5,827 nucleotides of DNA from NCBI GenBank assembly GCA_012031335.1, contig JAAUTT010000332.1:1-5827 (forward strand). The letters are read 5' to 3'. The first letter of the stretch is position 1; every line of letters starts with the position of its first letter. Origin of the DNA: Bacteroidales bacterium (lineage in GTDB: Bacteria; Bacteroidota; Bacteroidia; Bacteroidales; JAAUTT01). The notes below the pieces were generated by a model. The model was not told the origin of the DNA, made no database searches, and saw only the letters and a program-made list of their open reading frames with translations. This document shows positions 1 through 5,451 of this stretch, piece by piece. The translations under genes were made by a program, and so were the position numbers.

Positions 1-452
1 TGGATACATCTATCAAAGAACTTCGCAGGGTTGCCCACAACATGATGCCCGAGGCGCTTTCGAAATTTGGACTCAAAGCTGCCTTAAACGATTTTTGTTC
101 TTCTATTGGTAATGCGAAACGTTTCGATTTGAATTATAATTACTATGGAAGCGATAAACGATTGAATAGCAAACTCGAGATATCTTTTTACCGTATTGCT
201 CAGGAGCTTATCAATAATGCACTTAAACATGCCAATGCCAGCGAACTGATGATTCATGTTGTTCAGGAAGATAACCGGATTCATCTTACAGTTCAGGATA
301 ACGGTGCCGGTTTCGATGTTAATACATTAAGTACATCCAAAGGAGCGGGTATTGCAGGTATCAAATCGCGGGTTGAAGCACTGAACGGACGATTCGAACT
401 TATATCAGTGCCAGGTAAAGGTACTGAAGCATCTGTTGAATTTTTATTCTGA
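1..452 (+). CDS. Sensor histidine kinase, C-terminal part (cut by window start)
   Basis: This is the 3' end of a HisKA_3-type (NarX/DesK-like) sensor kinase. The reading frame is open from base 3, so the gene begins outside the window. What remains is the end of the dimerisation helix, including HNMMPEAL, followed by a complete HATPase_c domain. That domain shows the N box (QELINNALKHANA), the G1 box (DNGAGFD) and the G2 region (KGAGIAGIKSRVE), ending in GTEASVEF. The phospho-accepting His would lie upstream and is not visible. Such kinases autophosphorylate and pass phosphate to a response regulator with a LuxR-type output domain. The fragment is about 60% identical to the kinase domain of the next gene (about 90 of 146 positions, hand count), which indicates tandem duplication. 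Only 46 bases separate it from the next gene and no terminator is visible between them, so co-transcription is plausible. The family call is firm. The sensor domain and the signal are unknown. Confidence 0.93.
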   Translation, partial: DTSIKELRRVAHNMMPEALSKFGLKAALNDFCSSIGNAKRFDLNYNYYGSDKRLNSKLEISFYRIAQELINNALKHANASELMIHVVQEDNRIHLTVQDNGAGFDVNTLSTSKGAGIAGIKSRVEALNGRFELISVPGKGTEASVEFLF

Positions 453-498
453 TAACGATTGTAATTATTTACATTGCTAAAAACTAATAAAACCTAAC

Positions 499-1539
499 AT
501 GCATCAATTAATGGTACGAATCGGCTTATTTTTTCTGATATCCTTTTGTGTGATACAAATTGGTTATACTCAGGCCAGCGTAGATACCTTTCGTATCTCA
601 CTTAAGAAAATTAAAGAAGATACTTCGAAGGTTAACCAAATGGTTATTTATGCAAGAAGTATATTATATATTGATCCTCCGGCAGCCCTTTCATATTGTA
701 ATGAGGCTATGGATCTTGCCGAAAAAATTAATTATGATTATGGTATAGCCAATACATACAGACTTGCCGGGGCATACAATAACGATATTGCCGGCGATTA
801 TAACAAGGCTGGAGAATTCTTTAACAAGGCACTTGCTATTTATAAAAGTTCCCATAATGTGAGGTTTACTGAAGGGAAGGGGGCAACACTTCATAGTATA
901 GGCGCCATGCATCAGCGAACAGGTGACTATTTAAAGGCAATTGAATTTTATATGGATGGCGCTAAGGTATTGGATAGTATTCATAACAAAACCATACTGC
1001 CTAAAACATATAACAACTTGTCCACCTTGTACAGTTTTATTAAACTTACCGATAAAGCTGAATTCTATGGGCGACTGGCTGTTGAAAAGGCTAAAGAAAT
1101 CCAGGATATGCACATCGTATCGGTTGCATCGGTAACCTTATCCGATGCATTGATGCATCAGGGTAAATACGAGGAGGCTTTTAAATTTATTAAACAGGCC
1201 GATTCTTTATCGCTTCTGCGTAACGACATTTATATTCAAACATTAGCAAGTTATAATTACAGCACCTATTTCCATTTTTATAAAAAGGATTTTAATCAAT
1301 CGGTTATTTATGCCCGAAAGGCATATGAACAGTCGCTTAAGCTTCAGAATCCATTTGAAATCACGCGTACCTCCATTAATCTTTCCGAACATCTGCTACA
1401 TGCGGGCAATATTGCCGAATCCTGGAAATTCGCTGTTTCAGGGCTGGAAAATTCACAAGAACTTCAATCAACTGATCTGATTCAGCGTTCACATTATCTT
1501 ATGGGAACAATCCTGATGAAAAGGGGGATTATAAATTAG
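499..1539 (+). CDS. TPR sensor histidine kinase, N-terminal fragment (sensor part; frameshifted)
   Basis: The 346-residue product starts with a signal peptide: a basic start, then a hydrophobic stretch GLFFLISFCVIQIG, with likely cleavage near YTQA. A second Met at residue 5 is an alternative start. From about residue 50 to the end it is built of helical TPR-like repeats, for example A..SYCNEAMDLAEK, GDYNKAGEFFNKALAIY, GDYLKAIEFYMDGAKVL and GKYEEAFKFIKQAD. In this family the TPR region lies in the periplasm and acts as sensor or protein-binding domain ahead of a membrane helix and a kinase. The frame ends abruptly at a TAG after MKRGIIN. In the -1 frame the TPR pattern continues seamlessly (GDYKLASEHL) into the kinase at 1602-2516. 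This is therefore the front half of one gene, which would encode about 672 residues if intact. Alone it would be a secreted TPR protein with no output domain. The TPR call is firm and the ligand is unknown. Confidence 0.9.
   Translation: MHQLMVRIGLFFLISFCVIQIGYTQASVDTFRISLKKIKEDTSKVNQMVIYARSILYIDPPAALSYCNEAMDLAEKINYDYGIANTYRLAGAYNNDIAGDYNKAGEFFNKALAIYKSSHNVRFTEGKGATLHSIGAMHQRTGDYLKAIEFYMDGAKVLDSIHNKTILPKTYNNLSTLYSFIKLTDKAEFYGRLAVEKAKEIQDMHIVSVASVTLSDALMHQGKYEEAFKFIKQADSLSLLRNDIYIQTLASYNYSTYFHFYKKDFNQSVIYARKAYEQSLKLQNPFEITRTSINLSEHLLHAGNIAESWKFAVSGLENSQELQSTDLIQRSHYLMGTILMKRGIIN
1519..1537 (+). other. One-base frameshift between TPR sensor and kinase domain
   Basis: The run AAAAGGGGG (1519-1527) precedes the premature TAG at 1537-1539. 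In the upstream frame the reading is ATG AAA AGG GGG ATT. Shifting by -1 at the G run gives GGG GAT TAT AAA TTA, that is G-D-Y-K-L-A-S-E-H-L, which is a normal TPR helix. This frame stays open through the kinase to 2516. One extra A or G in the run would restore a single frame. The site is either a sequencing or assembly indel in a homopolymer, a real inactivating mutation, or a slippage-prone (phase-variable) tract. The sequence alone cannot separate these. Confidence 0.85.
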
Positions 1540-1601
1540 CTTCCGAACATCTGAATACATCTTCCATCCTTAAAGATTCTGTAATTCTCGAAGTAAACCG
1601 C

Positions 1602-2516
1602 ATGCAGATCAATTTTCTGGAAGCATTATATCAAAAAGAAAAACAGGAACGGGAGATTACGATGCTTCAGAATGAAAAGCAGATCAATAATTTGTTATTA
1701 AAGAGACGAAATGTAACAATTGTTACCTTAATAGTATTTATGCTGCTTTTAGCTGCCATTTCGTGGTTTATCGCAAAGAGTATGCATCAGAAGAAGGTTT
1801 TAGCCGAAAAGGAACTTCAACTCCAGAAACAGAAACTCAGTGAAATTGAGAAACAACGGCAGCTGGATGCAACCTTATCAGTTCTTAAAGGGGAAGAAGC
1901 CGAAAGAGGCCGTATGGCCCGCGACCTGCACGATGGCCTTGGCGGATTACTCTCAGGTGTTAAATTGTCGCTGGCTCATGCCAAAGGGAATGTTGTGCTT
2001 ACCGGTGATGGTGAAGCACAGTTTGACCGTGCGCTGTCCCTGCTCGATACCTCTATGCGCGAACTTCGCCGGCTGGCCCATAATATGATGCCCGAAGCTC
2101 TTGTAAAATTTGGATTAAAGGATGCTATTTCCGATTTCTGCAATTCTATCGATTGTTCAAAAGGAATGAATATCAAATTTCAGTTTTATGGTATTGAAAA
2201 GCGAATTGACTCACGGTTCGAAATAAGTATTTACCGGATAGCCCAGGAATTGGTGAATAATGCCCTGAAATACTCCAATGCGGCCGATCTGCTGGTTCAG
2301 TTAATACTGGAAGACAGCCGCGTGCACCTTACCGTGCAGGATAACGGAGTAGGTTTCGATACGAAAATACTTAATACTACCAAAGGGGCAGGTTTGTCCA
2401 ATATTCGTTCAAGAGTTGAATCTCAAAGCGGAATTTTTGAGTTTTATTCCGAGCCCGATAAAGGTACCGAGGCTTCAGTGGAATTTTCGTGGCAGATTTA
2501 CCCAAATGTCTCATAA
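1602..2516 (+). CDS. TPR sensor histidine kinase, C-terminal fragment (membrane helix plus kinase)
   Basis: This is the rear half of the frameshifted kinase gene. Its true frame runs in from about 1527, and the ATG at 1602 is only the first Met after the shift. Numbering from that Met, there is a coiled-coil stretch at 10-35 and a single membrane helix at about 38-58. A second, cytoplasmic coiled coil follows at about 63-100. The HisKA_3 motif RMARDLHDGLGG has its phospho-accepting His at residue 110. The HATPase_c domain carries QELVNNALKYSNA, DNGVGFD and KGAGLSNIRSRVE. All catalytic elements are present, so the domain itself looks active. The coding sequence ends two bases before the response regulator, its obvious partner. 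If translated alone from 1602, it would be a membrane kinase without the periplasmic sensor. It closely resembles the kinase fragment at the window start. The family call is firm, and the separate start is unlikely to be natural. Confidence 0.92.
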   Translation: MQINFLEALYQKEKQEREITMLQNEKQINNLLLKRRNVTIVTLIVFMLLLAAISWFIAKSMHQKKVLAEKELQLQKQKLSEIEKQRQLDATLSVLKGEEAERGRMARDLHDGLGGLLSGVKLSLAHAKGNVVLTGDGEAQFDRALSLLDTSMRELRRLAHNMMPEALVKFGLKDAISDFCNSIDCSKGMNIKFQFYGIEKRIDSRFEISIYRIAQELVNNALKYSNAADLLVQLILEDSRVHLTVQDNGVGFDTKILNTTKGAGLSNIRSRVESQSGIFEFYSEPDKGTEASVEFSWQIYPNVS

Positions 2517-2518
2517 TT

Positions 2519-3145
2519 ATGATAGATGTATTAATTATTGAAGACCATCCTGTTGTTGTGGAAGGTATGAAAAAGCTTTTACTCGACAGCGGTCTGGCCA
2601 AACTCTGTGTAACCGCTTCAACCGGTAAGGAGGCGCAAACCTACCTGAAAAACTTCAATCCTGATATCGTTTTGCTGGATATAAACCTGCCCGATGTAAA
2701 CGGTATCGATCTTTGTAAAACCATGAAACATGAATATCCCTATTTAAAAATTCTTGCAATAAGTTCTTTTAGCCAACGAAGCTATATTGTAAGAATGCTG
2801 GAAAACGGCGCCATGGGATATGTATTGAAAAACTCCACTGAAGAGGAAATTACAGCGGCCATCAACGATATATTAAAAGGCAATACACATCTGGGTTTTG
2901 AGGTAAGCGAAATACTCAGGCACTCCGATAAAACCGAAGGTGCTACCATTCTGTCGCGCCGCGAAAGCGAAGTACTTAAATATATTGCCGATGGATTTAC
3001 TAACCAGGAAATCGGAGAAAAAATGTTTATCAGTCCGCTTACAGTCGACAGTCATCGTAAAAACCTGCTAATGAAACTGAATGCCCGTAATACCGCAGCA
3101 TTGATAAAAATAGCCATTAGTAAAGGATATATCGACGCCGAATAG
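2519..3145 (+). CDS. Response regulator, NarL/FixJ type (REC plus LuxR HTH)
   Basis: This 208-residue DNA-binding response regulator is almost certainly the phosphorylation target of the kinase just upstream. The receiver domain (residues 1-120) shows the acidic pair E8-D9 in LIIEDH, the phospho-acceptor D54 in VLLDINLPD, the switch Ser S82 in LAISSFS and K104 in YVLKNS. A GerE/LuxR helix-turn-helix covers about residues 143-205, with LSRRESEVLKYIADG, TNQEIGEKMFIS and TVDSHRKNLLMKL. Length and layout are normal for the family. I chose the ATG at 2519 because the product then begins MIDVLIIEDH, as receiver domains normally do. An upstream in-frame GTG at 2489 would overlap the kinase gene and add ten residues with no counterpart in the fold. 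The two-base gap after the kinase stop suggests translational coupling. Target genes are unknown. Confidence 0.95.
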   Translation: MIDVLIIEDHPVVVEGMKKLLLDSGLAKLCVTASTGKEAQTYLKNFNPDIVLLDINLPDVNGIDLCKTMKHEYPYLKILAISSFSQRSYIVRMLENGAMGYVLKNSTEEEITAAINDILKGNTHLGFEVSEILRHSDKTEGATILSRRESEVLKYIADGFTNQEIGEKMFISPLTVDSHRKNLLMKLNARNTAALIKIAISKGYIDAE

Positions 3146-3184
3146 AATTCTATAATTAACCCTTAAACCCACTGCGCGATTAGA

Positions 3185-3219
3185 CCTTCCCCTTCAGGGG
3201 ACCGAGGGGTGAGCGGAGG
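3185..3219. repeat. GC-rich hairpin, possible dispersed intergenic repeat
   Basis: In the 175-base gap after the response regulator lies a GC-rich island in otherwise AT-rich sequence. It contains CCCCTTCAGGGG (3189-3200), a 4-bp stem with a TTCA loop. A second GGGG at 3206-3209 could pair alternatively with the same C run. No T tract follows, so it is not a classical intrinsic terminator, although it may still help end the kinase-regulator transcript. Its composition resembles short G/C-rich extragenic motifs that I recall between genes in Bacteroidota genomes. That resemblance is from memory, and copy number cannot be judged from a single instance. Confidence 0.4.
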
Positions 3220-3282
3220 CAGTTTGACAATAATTCTAATTTTCTTACAACCACTTATTATATTTCAACAAAAGACCATTCA

Positions 3283-3319
3283 TTCTGTTTAGTGAATAAA
3301 TACTATAAATTAAACAGAA
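3283..3319 (+). promoter_or_regulatory. 9-bp inverted repeat directly upstream of the SRPBCC gene
   Basis: TTCTGTTTA (3283-3291) and TAAACAGAA (3311-3319) are perfect reverse complements separated by 19 AT-rich bases. The right arm ends one base before the ATG at 3321. In RNA it could form a hairpin covering the translation start region. In DNA it could be a widely spaced operator. No convincing -33/-7 promoter pair was found for this gene, although TATATTTC at 3259-3266 matches the -7 consensus at 7 of 8 positions. A chance repeat in AT-rich sequence is possible. Confidence 0.35.
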
Positions 3320-3320
3320 A

Positions 3321-3773
3321 ATGAATTTCCTTGAGTTTGAACAAGAATTACCTGTAAGTATCGACAGTGCCTGGTCTTTTTTTTCGGACCCGCGAAACCT
3401 GAAGGAAATTACTCCCCCTTCAATGAACTTTCGAATAATGAACAAGTTGCCAAAATCAATTTACGAAGGAATGTTTATCGAATACAGAGTTGCTCCATTA
3501 CTGGGGATTGAAATGGATTGGGTTACAGAAATAACACATGTTAGAGAGCCGTATTTCTTTATCGATGAACAACGGGTTGGGCCTTACCAGATATGGCATC
3601 ACGAGCACCATTTTGAAGAGCAGAGGAAAGGTGTTAAAATGACCGATAAACTATATTACAGCCTTCCATTCGGACCACTGGGTAATATGATTCATTCACT
3701 TGTAGTCCAAAAAAAGATATTGGAGATATTTGAGTTCCGAAGACAGAAGATGGAAATTCTCTTTGGCTCCTAA
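3321..3773 (+). CDS. SRPBCC-family (START/Bet v1-like) small protein
   Basis: This 150-residue cytoplasmic protein has no signal peptide or membrane segment. The pattern fits the SRPBCC helix-grip fold used to bind hydrophobic ligands. It opens with a strand (FEQELPVSIDSAWSFFSDPRN) of the typical 'input strand plus helix' form, followed by LKEITPPSMNF. Alternating strands follow, with a charged and aromatic segment GPYQIWHHEHHFEE at about 87-100, and a long C-terminal helix closes it (about 123-147). It resembles the uncharacterised conserved group I remember as COG4276, whose members are often annotated only as SRPBCC or cyclase/dehydrase-like. No catalytic residues can be assigned and the ligand is unknown. 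The start is the only ATG after the A-rich leader and lies just behind an inverted repeat. Its stop overlaps the stop of the convergent phosphatase gene, so there is no room for a terminator between them. Confidence 0.82.
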   Translation: MNFLEFEQELPVSIDSAWSFFSDPRNLKEITPPSMNFRIMNKLPKSIYEGMFIEYRVAPLLGIEMDWVTEITHVREPYFFIDEQRVGPYQIWHHEHHFEEQRKGVKMTDKLYYSLPFGPLGNMIHSLVVQKKILEIFEFRRQKMEILFGS

Positions 3774-4456
3774 GTTTGAAGAGTTTCGACTACCAGGCTA
3801 AAACCTCCCGGGGAATTGCCAGAAAAGAGTTCGACAATCCAGTCTGCTTCTGAAAGACTTTTTTTATCGAAACTTGAAGTTATAGCCAGGCAACGGCACC
3901 CTGCTTGTTTAGCTGCTTTAACACCGTTTACGGCATCTTCCACAACCAGGCAATCCATAGTTGATAAACCAAGCTTAGCAGCTGCCTTGATAAATATTTC
4001 AGGATCAGGTTTCTTGTTTATTACTTCCAAACCGTTTACGGTTGTATCAAAGTAACCGCTTTCCAGTTTGAGCTCTCTCAGGTTTATATCCATTTTAATT
4101 TTGTCGGCACTGGTGGCGACTGCAAGTTTAAAAGCGGCCTTTTTACATTTCCCGATAAATGCCTTTATTCCGGGAAGGGGTTTTAGCTTATGCTTTACAA
4201 TTTCACCGTAAATTTCGTAAGTGCGGAGTTTATCACGCTCAAGATTGATTGCATAGTCGTATTTTTGGGCAACTCCTCCTAAATACCTGTCTTCGCCGGT
4301 TCCGATAAAAGGGATAAAATCTTCAGCTTCCACATACACACATTGCTCGGCAAACATCCGGATAGCAGCTTCGGCAATAAAGTGTTCCGAATCGACCAGC
4401 ACACCATCCATATCGAACAAAATTCCTTTTAAGTTTCCCACCGGTTTATTGTTCAA
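3770..4456 (-). CDS. HAD-superfamily hydrolase, class IA (CbbY/beta-PGM-like)
   Basis: This 228-residue haloacid dehalogenase-fold enzyme is probably a phosphatase or phosphomutase acting on a small phosphorylated metabolite. Motif I is FDMDGVLVDS (D15 nucleophile, D17 acid/base), motif II is AVATSAD (S116), motif III is NKKPDPEIF (K149) and motif IV is VVEDAVNG (E173, D174). The helical cap (about residues 24-90) contains FIGTGEDRYLGG. The His that marks true beta-phosphoglucomutase in the cap linker is absent, so that specific name is not supported. The cap and the TSADKIKMD stretch recall, from memory, the HAD domain of plant SOQ1-like proteins. No ATG is available before motif I. Candidate starts are TTG at 4456, which overlaps the upstream gene by 11 bases, or GTG at 4441, four bases after that gene's stop. 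Both suggest coupled translation with the NagD-like gene. The fold is firm and the substrate is unknown. Confidence 0.9.
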   Translation of the reverse strand: MNNKPVGNLKGILFDMDGVLVDSEHFIAEAAIRMFAEQCVYVEAEDFIPFIGTGEDRYLGGVAQKYDYAINLERDKLRTYEIYGEIVKHKLKPLPGIKAFIGKCKKAAFKLAVATSADKIKMDINLRELKLESGYFDTTVNGLEVINKKPDPEIFIKAAAKLGLSTMDCLVVEDAVNGVKAAKQAGCRCLAITSSFDKKSLSEADWIVELFSGNSPGGFSLVVETLQT

Positions 4457-5233
4457 TTAAATCGATAACTCCGTTAAGTATAAAATGCGGGTTGTATGGA
4501 AAATTGCTGATCATGCTCATATTAGTTATGCCGCTCAAAACAAGACAGGTTTCAATTTCCGATTCAATGCCTGCAATGATATCCGTATCCATCCGGTCGC
4601 CAATAATAATGGTTTCATCGTTGCTACATTCTATTTTTTTCAGGGCTATGCGCATCATCAGCGGATTGGGTTTGCCCACAAAATAAGCTTTACGCCCTGT
4701 GGCCATTTCAATAGGTGCCACAAGTGCCTTGGTTGCCGGTACTATTCCACCCTCAACCGGACCGGTAATATCGGGATTTGTACCGATGAGCTTGGCACCG
4801 TTAAAAACAAGATTGACAGCATGGGCAATTTTTTCAAAGCTATACGAATGTGATTCACCAACTACCACGTAATCGGGATCCACATTGTTCATCGAATAAC
4901 CCACATTGTACAAAGCATTTATCAGTCCGGCTTCTCCGATAATATAGGCACTTCCGTTAGGCTTTTGTGATGATAGAAAAGCTGCTGTAGCCAGAGCGCT
5001 GGTGTAAAATACCTTTTCGTCCAGTTCAATACCCATCCGGCTCATCTTATTCTGTAGTTCTTTACGGGTGCGTTCGCTGGAGTTGGTGAGAAACAGGAAC
5101 TTTTTATCCTCTTTTACAAGCCATTCCACAAACTGCTTTACTCCTGGCAAAAGTTTGTTTCCATGGTATATAACCCCATCCATGTCGCAGATAAATCCTT
5201 TTTTGCTTTTTATTTTTCAAGTGATTCAGTCAT
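4446..5233 (-). CDS. HAD-superfamily hydrolase, class IIA (NagD/PGP-like), start frameshifted
   Basis: This NagD-type phosphatase belongs to a family that hydrolyses nucleotide monophosphates, sugar phosphates or phosphoglycolate. Visible motifs are DMDGVIYHG (motif I), FLFLTNSSERT (II), FVGKPNP (III) and IIIGDRMDTDI (IV), with the class IIA cap between II and III carrying GTNPDITGPVEGG. The first in-frame ATG (5183) is the Met inside D-M-D, so starting there would lose the nucleophilic Asp. Upstream the frame reads KIKSKKGFICD and then hits a stop at 5217-5219, with no usual start codon. An ATG at 5233 opens MTESLEK in another frame. One extra A in the A5 run (plus-strand T run 5213-5217) joins the two into MTESLEKIKSKKGFICD-MDG, a protein of 262 residues, which is a normal length. 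I therefore take 5233 as the true start with a one-base indel. It is first in an operon with the class IA phosphatase, which it overlaps. The family is firm and the substrate unknown. Confidence 0.88.
5213..5217 (-). other. Probable one-base deletion in homopolymer near the NagD-like start
   Basis: On the minus strand, ATG ACT GAA TCA CTT GAA AAA TAA ends after seven codons, while the phosphatase frame just downstream has no start codon. Adding one A to the five-A run gives GAA AAA ATA AAA AGC and fuses both frames with no stop. The result restores catalytic motif I behind a plausible 17-residue N-terminus. Alternatives are a non-standard start (ATA or ATC) in the open stretch after 5217, or transcriptional slippage at the run. 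Confidence 0.75.
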
Positions 5234-5256
5234 TATTACGGTTTTTTCTAAAATGT

Positions 5257-5264
5257 CAAATTTA
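5257..5264 (-). promoter_or_regulatory. Candidate Bacteroidota -7 box for the HAD operon
   Basis: The minus strand reads TAAATTTG, an exact match to the TAnnTTTG -7 consensus of the Bacteroidota primary sigma factor. Transcription would begin about 7 bases downstream, leaving a leader of roughly 15-20 bases before the ATG at 5233. This supports 5233 as the natural start of the NagD-like gene. No TTTG -33 box is seen at the expected 19-20 base distance (the sequence there is near TAAAG), so the promoter is incomplete by consensus. Confidence 0.45.
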
Positions 5265-5330
5265 AAAAGATAAATCACCTGACTTTAATTATTATCTCTC
5301 TATTTCGTTTTATCATAAGAATTAGCCGGA

Positions 5331-5348
5331 TTTAATTGTTCAATTAAA
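5331..5348. repeat. 18-bp AT-rich palindrome in the divergent intergenic region
   Basis: TTTAATTG (5331-5338) and CAATTAAA (5341-5348) are perfect reverse complements around a TT centre. The element sits between the HAD operon promoter and the gntR-type gene. It could be a dimeric regulator's operator. With only A/T-rich pairs and a two-base centre, it is a poor terminator hairpin. Chance is possible at this base composition. The rest of the 218-base gap (5234-5451) holds the -7 box and the TGTATATACA palindrome described separately, and otherwise featureless AT-rich DNA. Confidence 0.3.
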
Positions 5349-5386
5349 AACATAAAAACCTAGTTCCTAATTTATTTTATTGAACG

Positions 5387-5396
5387 TGTATATACA
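5387..5396. promoter_or_regulatory. Candidate GntR-family operator (TGTATATACA palindrome)
   Basis: TGTATATACA is a perfect 10-bp palindrome, 55 bases before the start of the GntR-type gene. Two further flanking pairs (C5385/G5398 and A5383/T5400) are symmetric. Operators of HutC- and AraR-like GntR proteins commonly have a TGTA-TACA half-site arrangement (family knowledge, from memory), so autoregulation by the adjacent gene's product is a reasonable inference. A weak -7-like TATTTTG at 5414-5420 lies just downstream, which would place the site in the promoter region and fit repression. Confidence 0.45.
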
Positions 5397-5451
5397 AGAT
5401 GAAACTTTATTGCTATTTTGAAGGATTCTATTATACAACATTAATTACCGG

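Noticed and set aside
1518..1527. Programmed -1 frameshift signal in the kinase gene
   Set aside because: No canonical X XXY YYZ heptamer in the reading frame (codons are AAA AGG GGG) and no obvious downstream stem-loop. Slippage of one Gly codon on G5 remains possible, but an indel is simpler.
2489..2518. GTG start for the response regulator ten codons upstream of 2519
   Set aside because: It overlaps the kinase coding region, and receiver domains start directly with the MIDVLIIEDH-type strand.
3224..3229. TTGACA resembling a sigma-70 -35 box before the SRPBCC gene
   Set aside because: No matching -10 at 16-18 bases (only TACAAC), and this box is not the normal promoter type in Bacteroidota. 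It lies at the edge of the GC-rich island and looks coincidental.
3770..4456. Naming the class IA enzyme beta-phosphoglucomutase
   Set aside because: The core HAD motifs fit, but the cap-linker His characteristic of beta-PGM is Ile here and there are no maltose or trehalose genes nearby.
4448..4461. 14-base exact match (attgttcaattaaa) to 5335-5348
   Set aside because: One copy is inside the coding end of the NagD-like gene and the sequence is low-complexity AT-rich, so I treat it as chance.
4485..4853. 122-codon open frame on the plus strand
   Set aside because: It is antisense to the NagD-like phosphatase, which carries all family motifs. The composition is that of a reverse-strand artefact.
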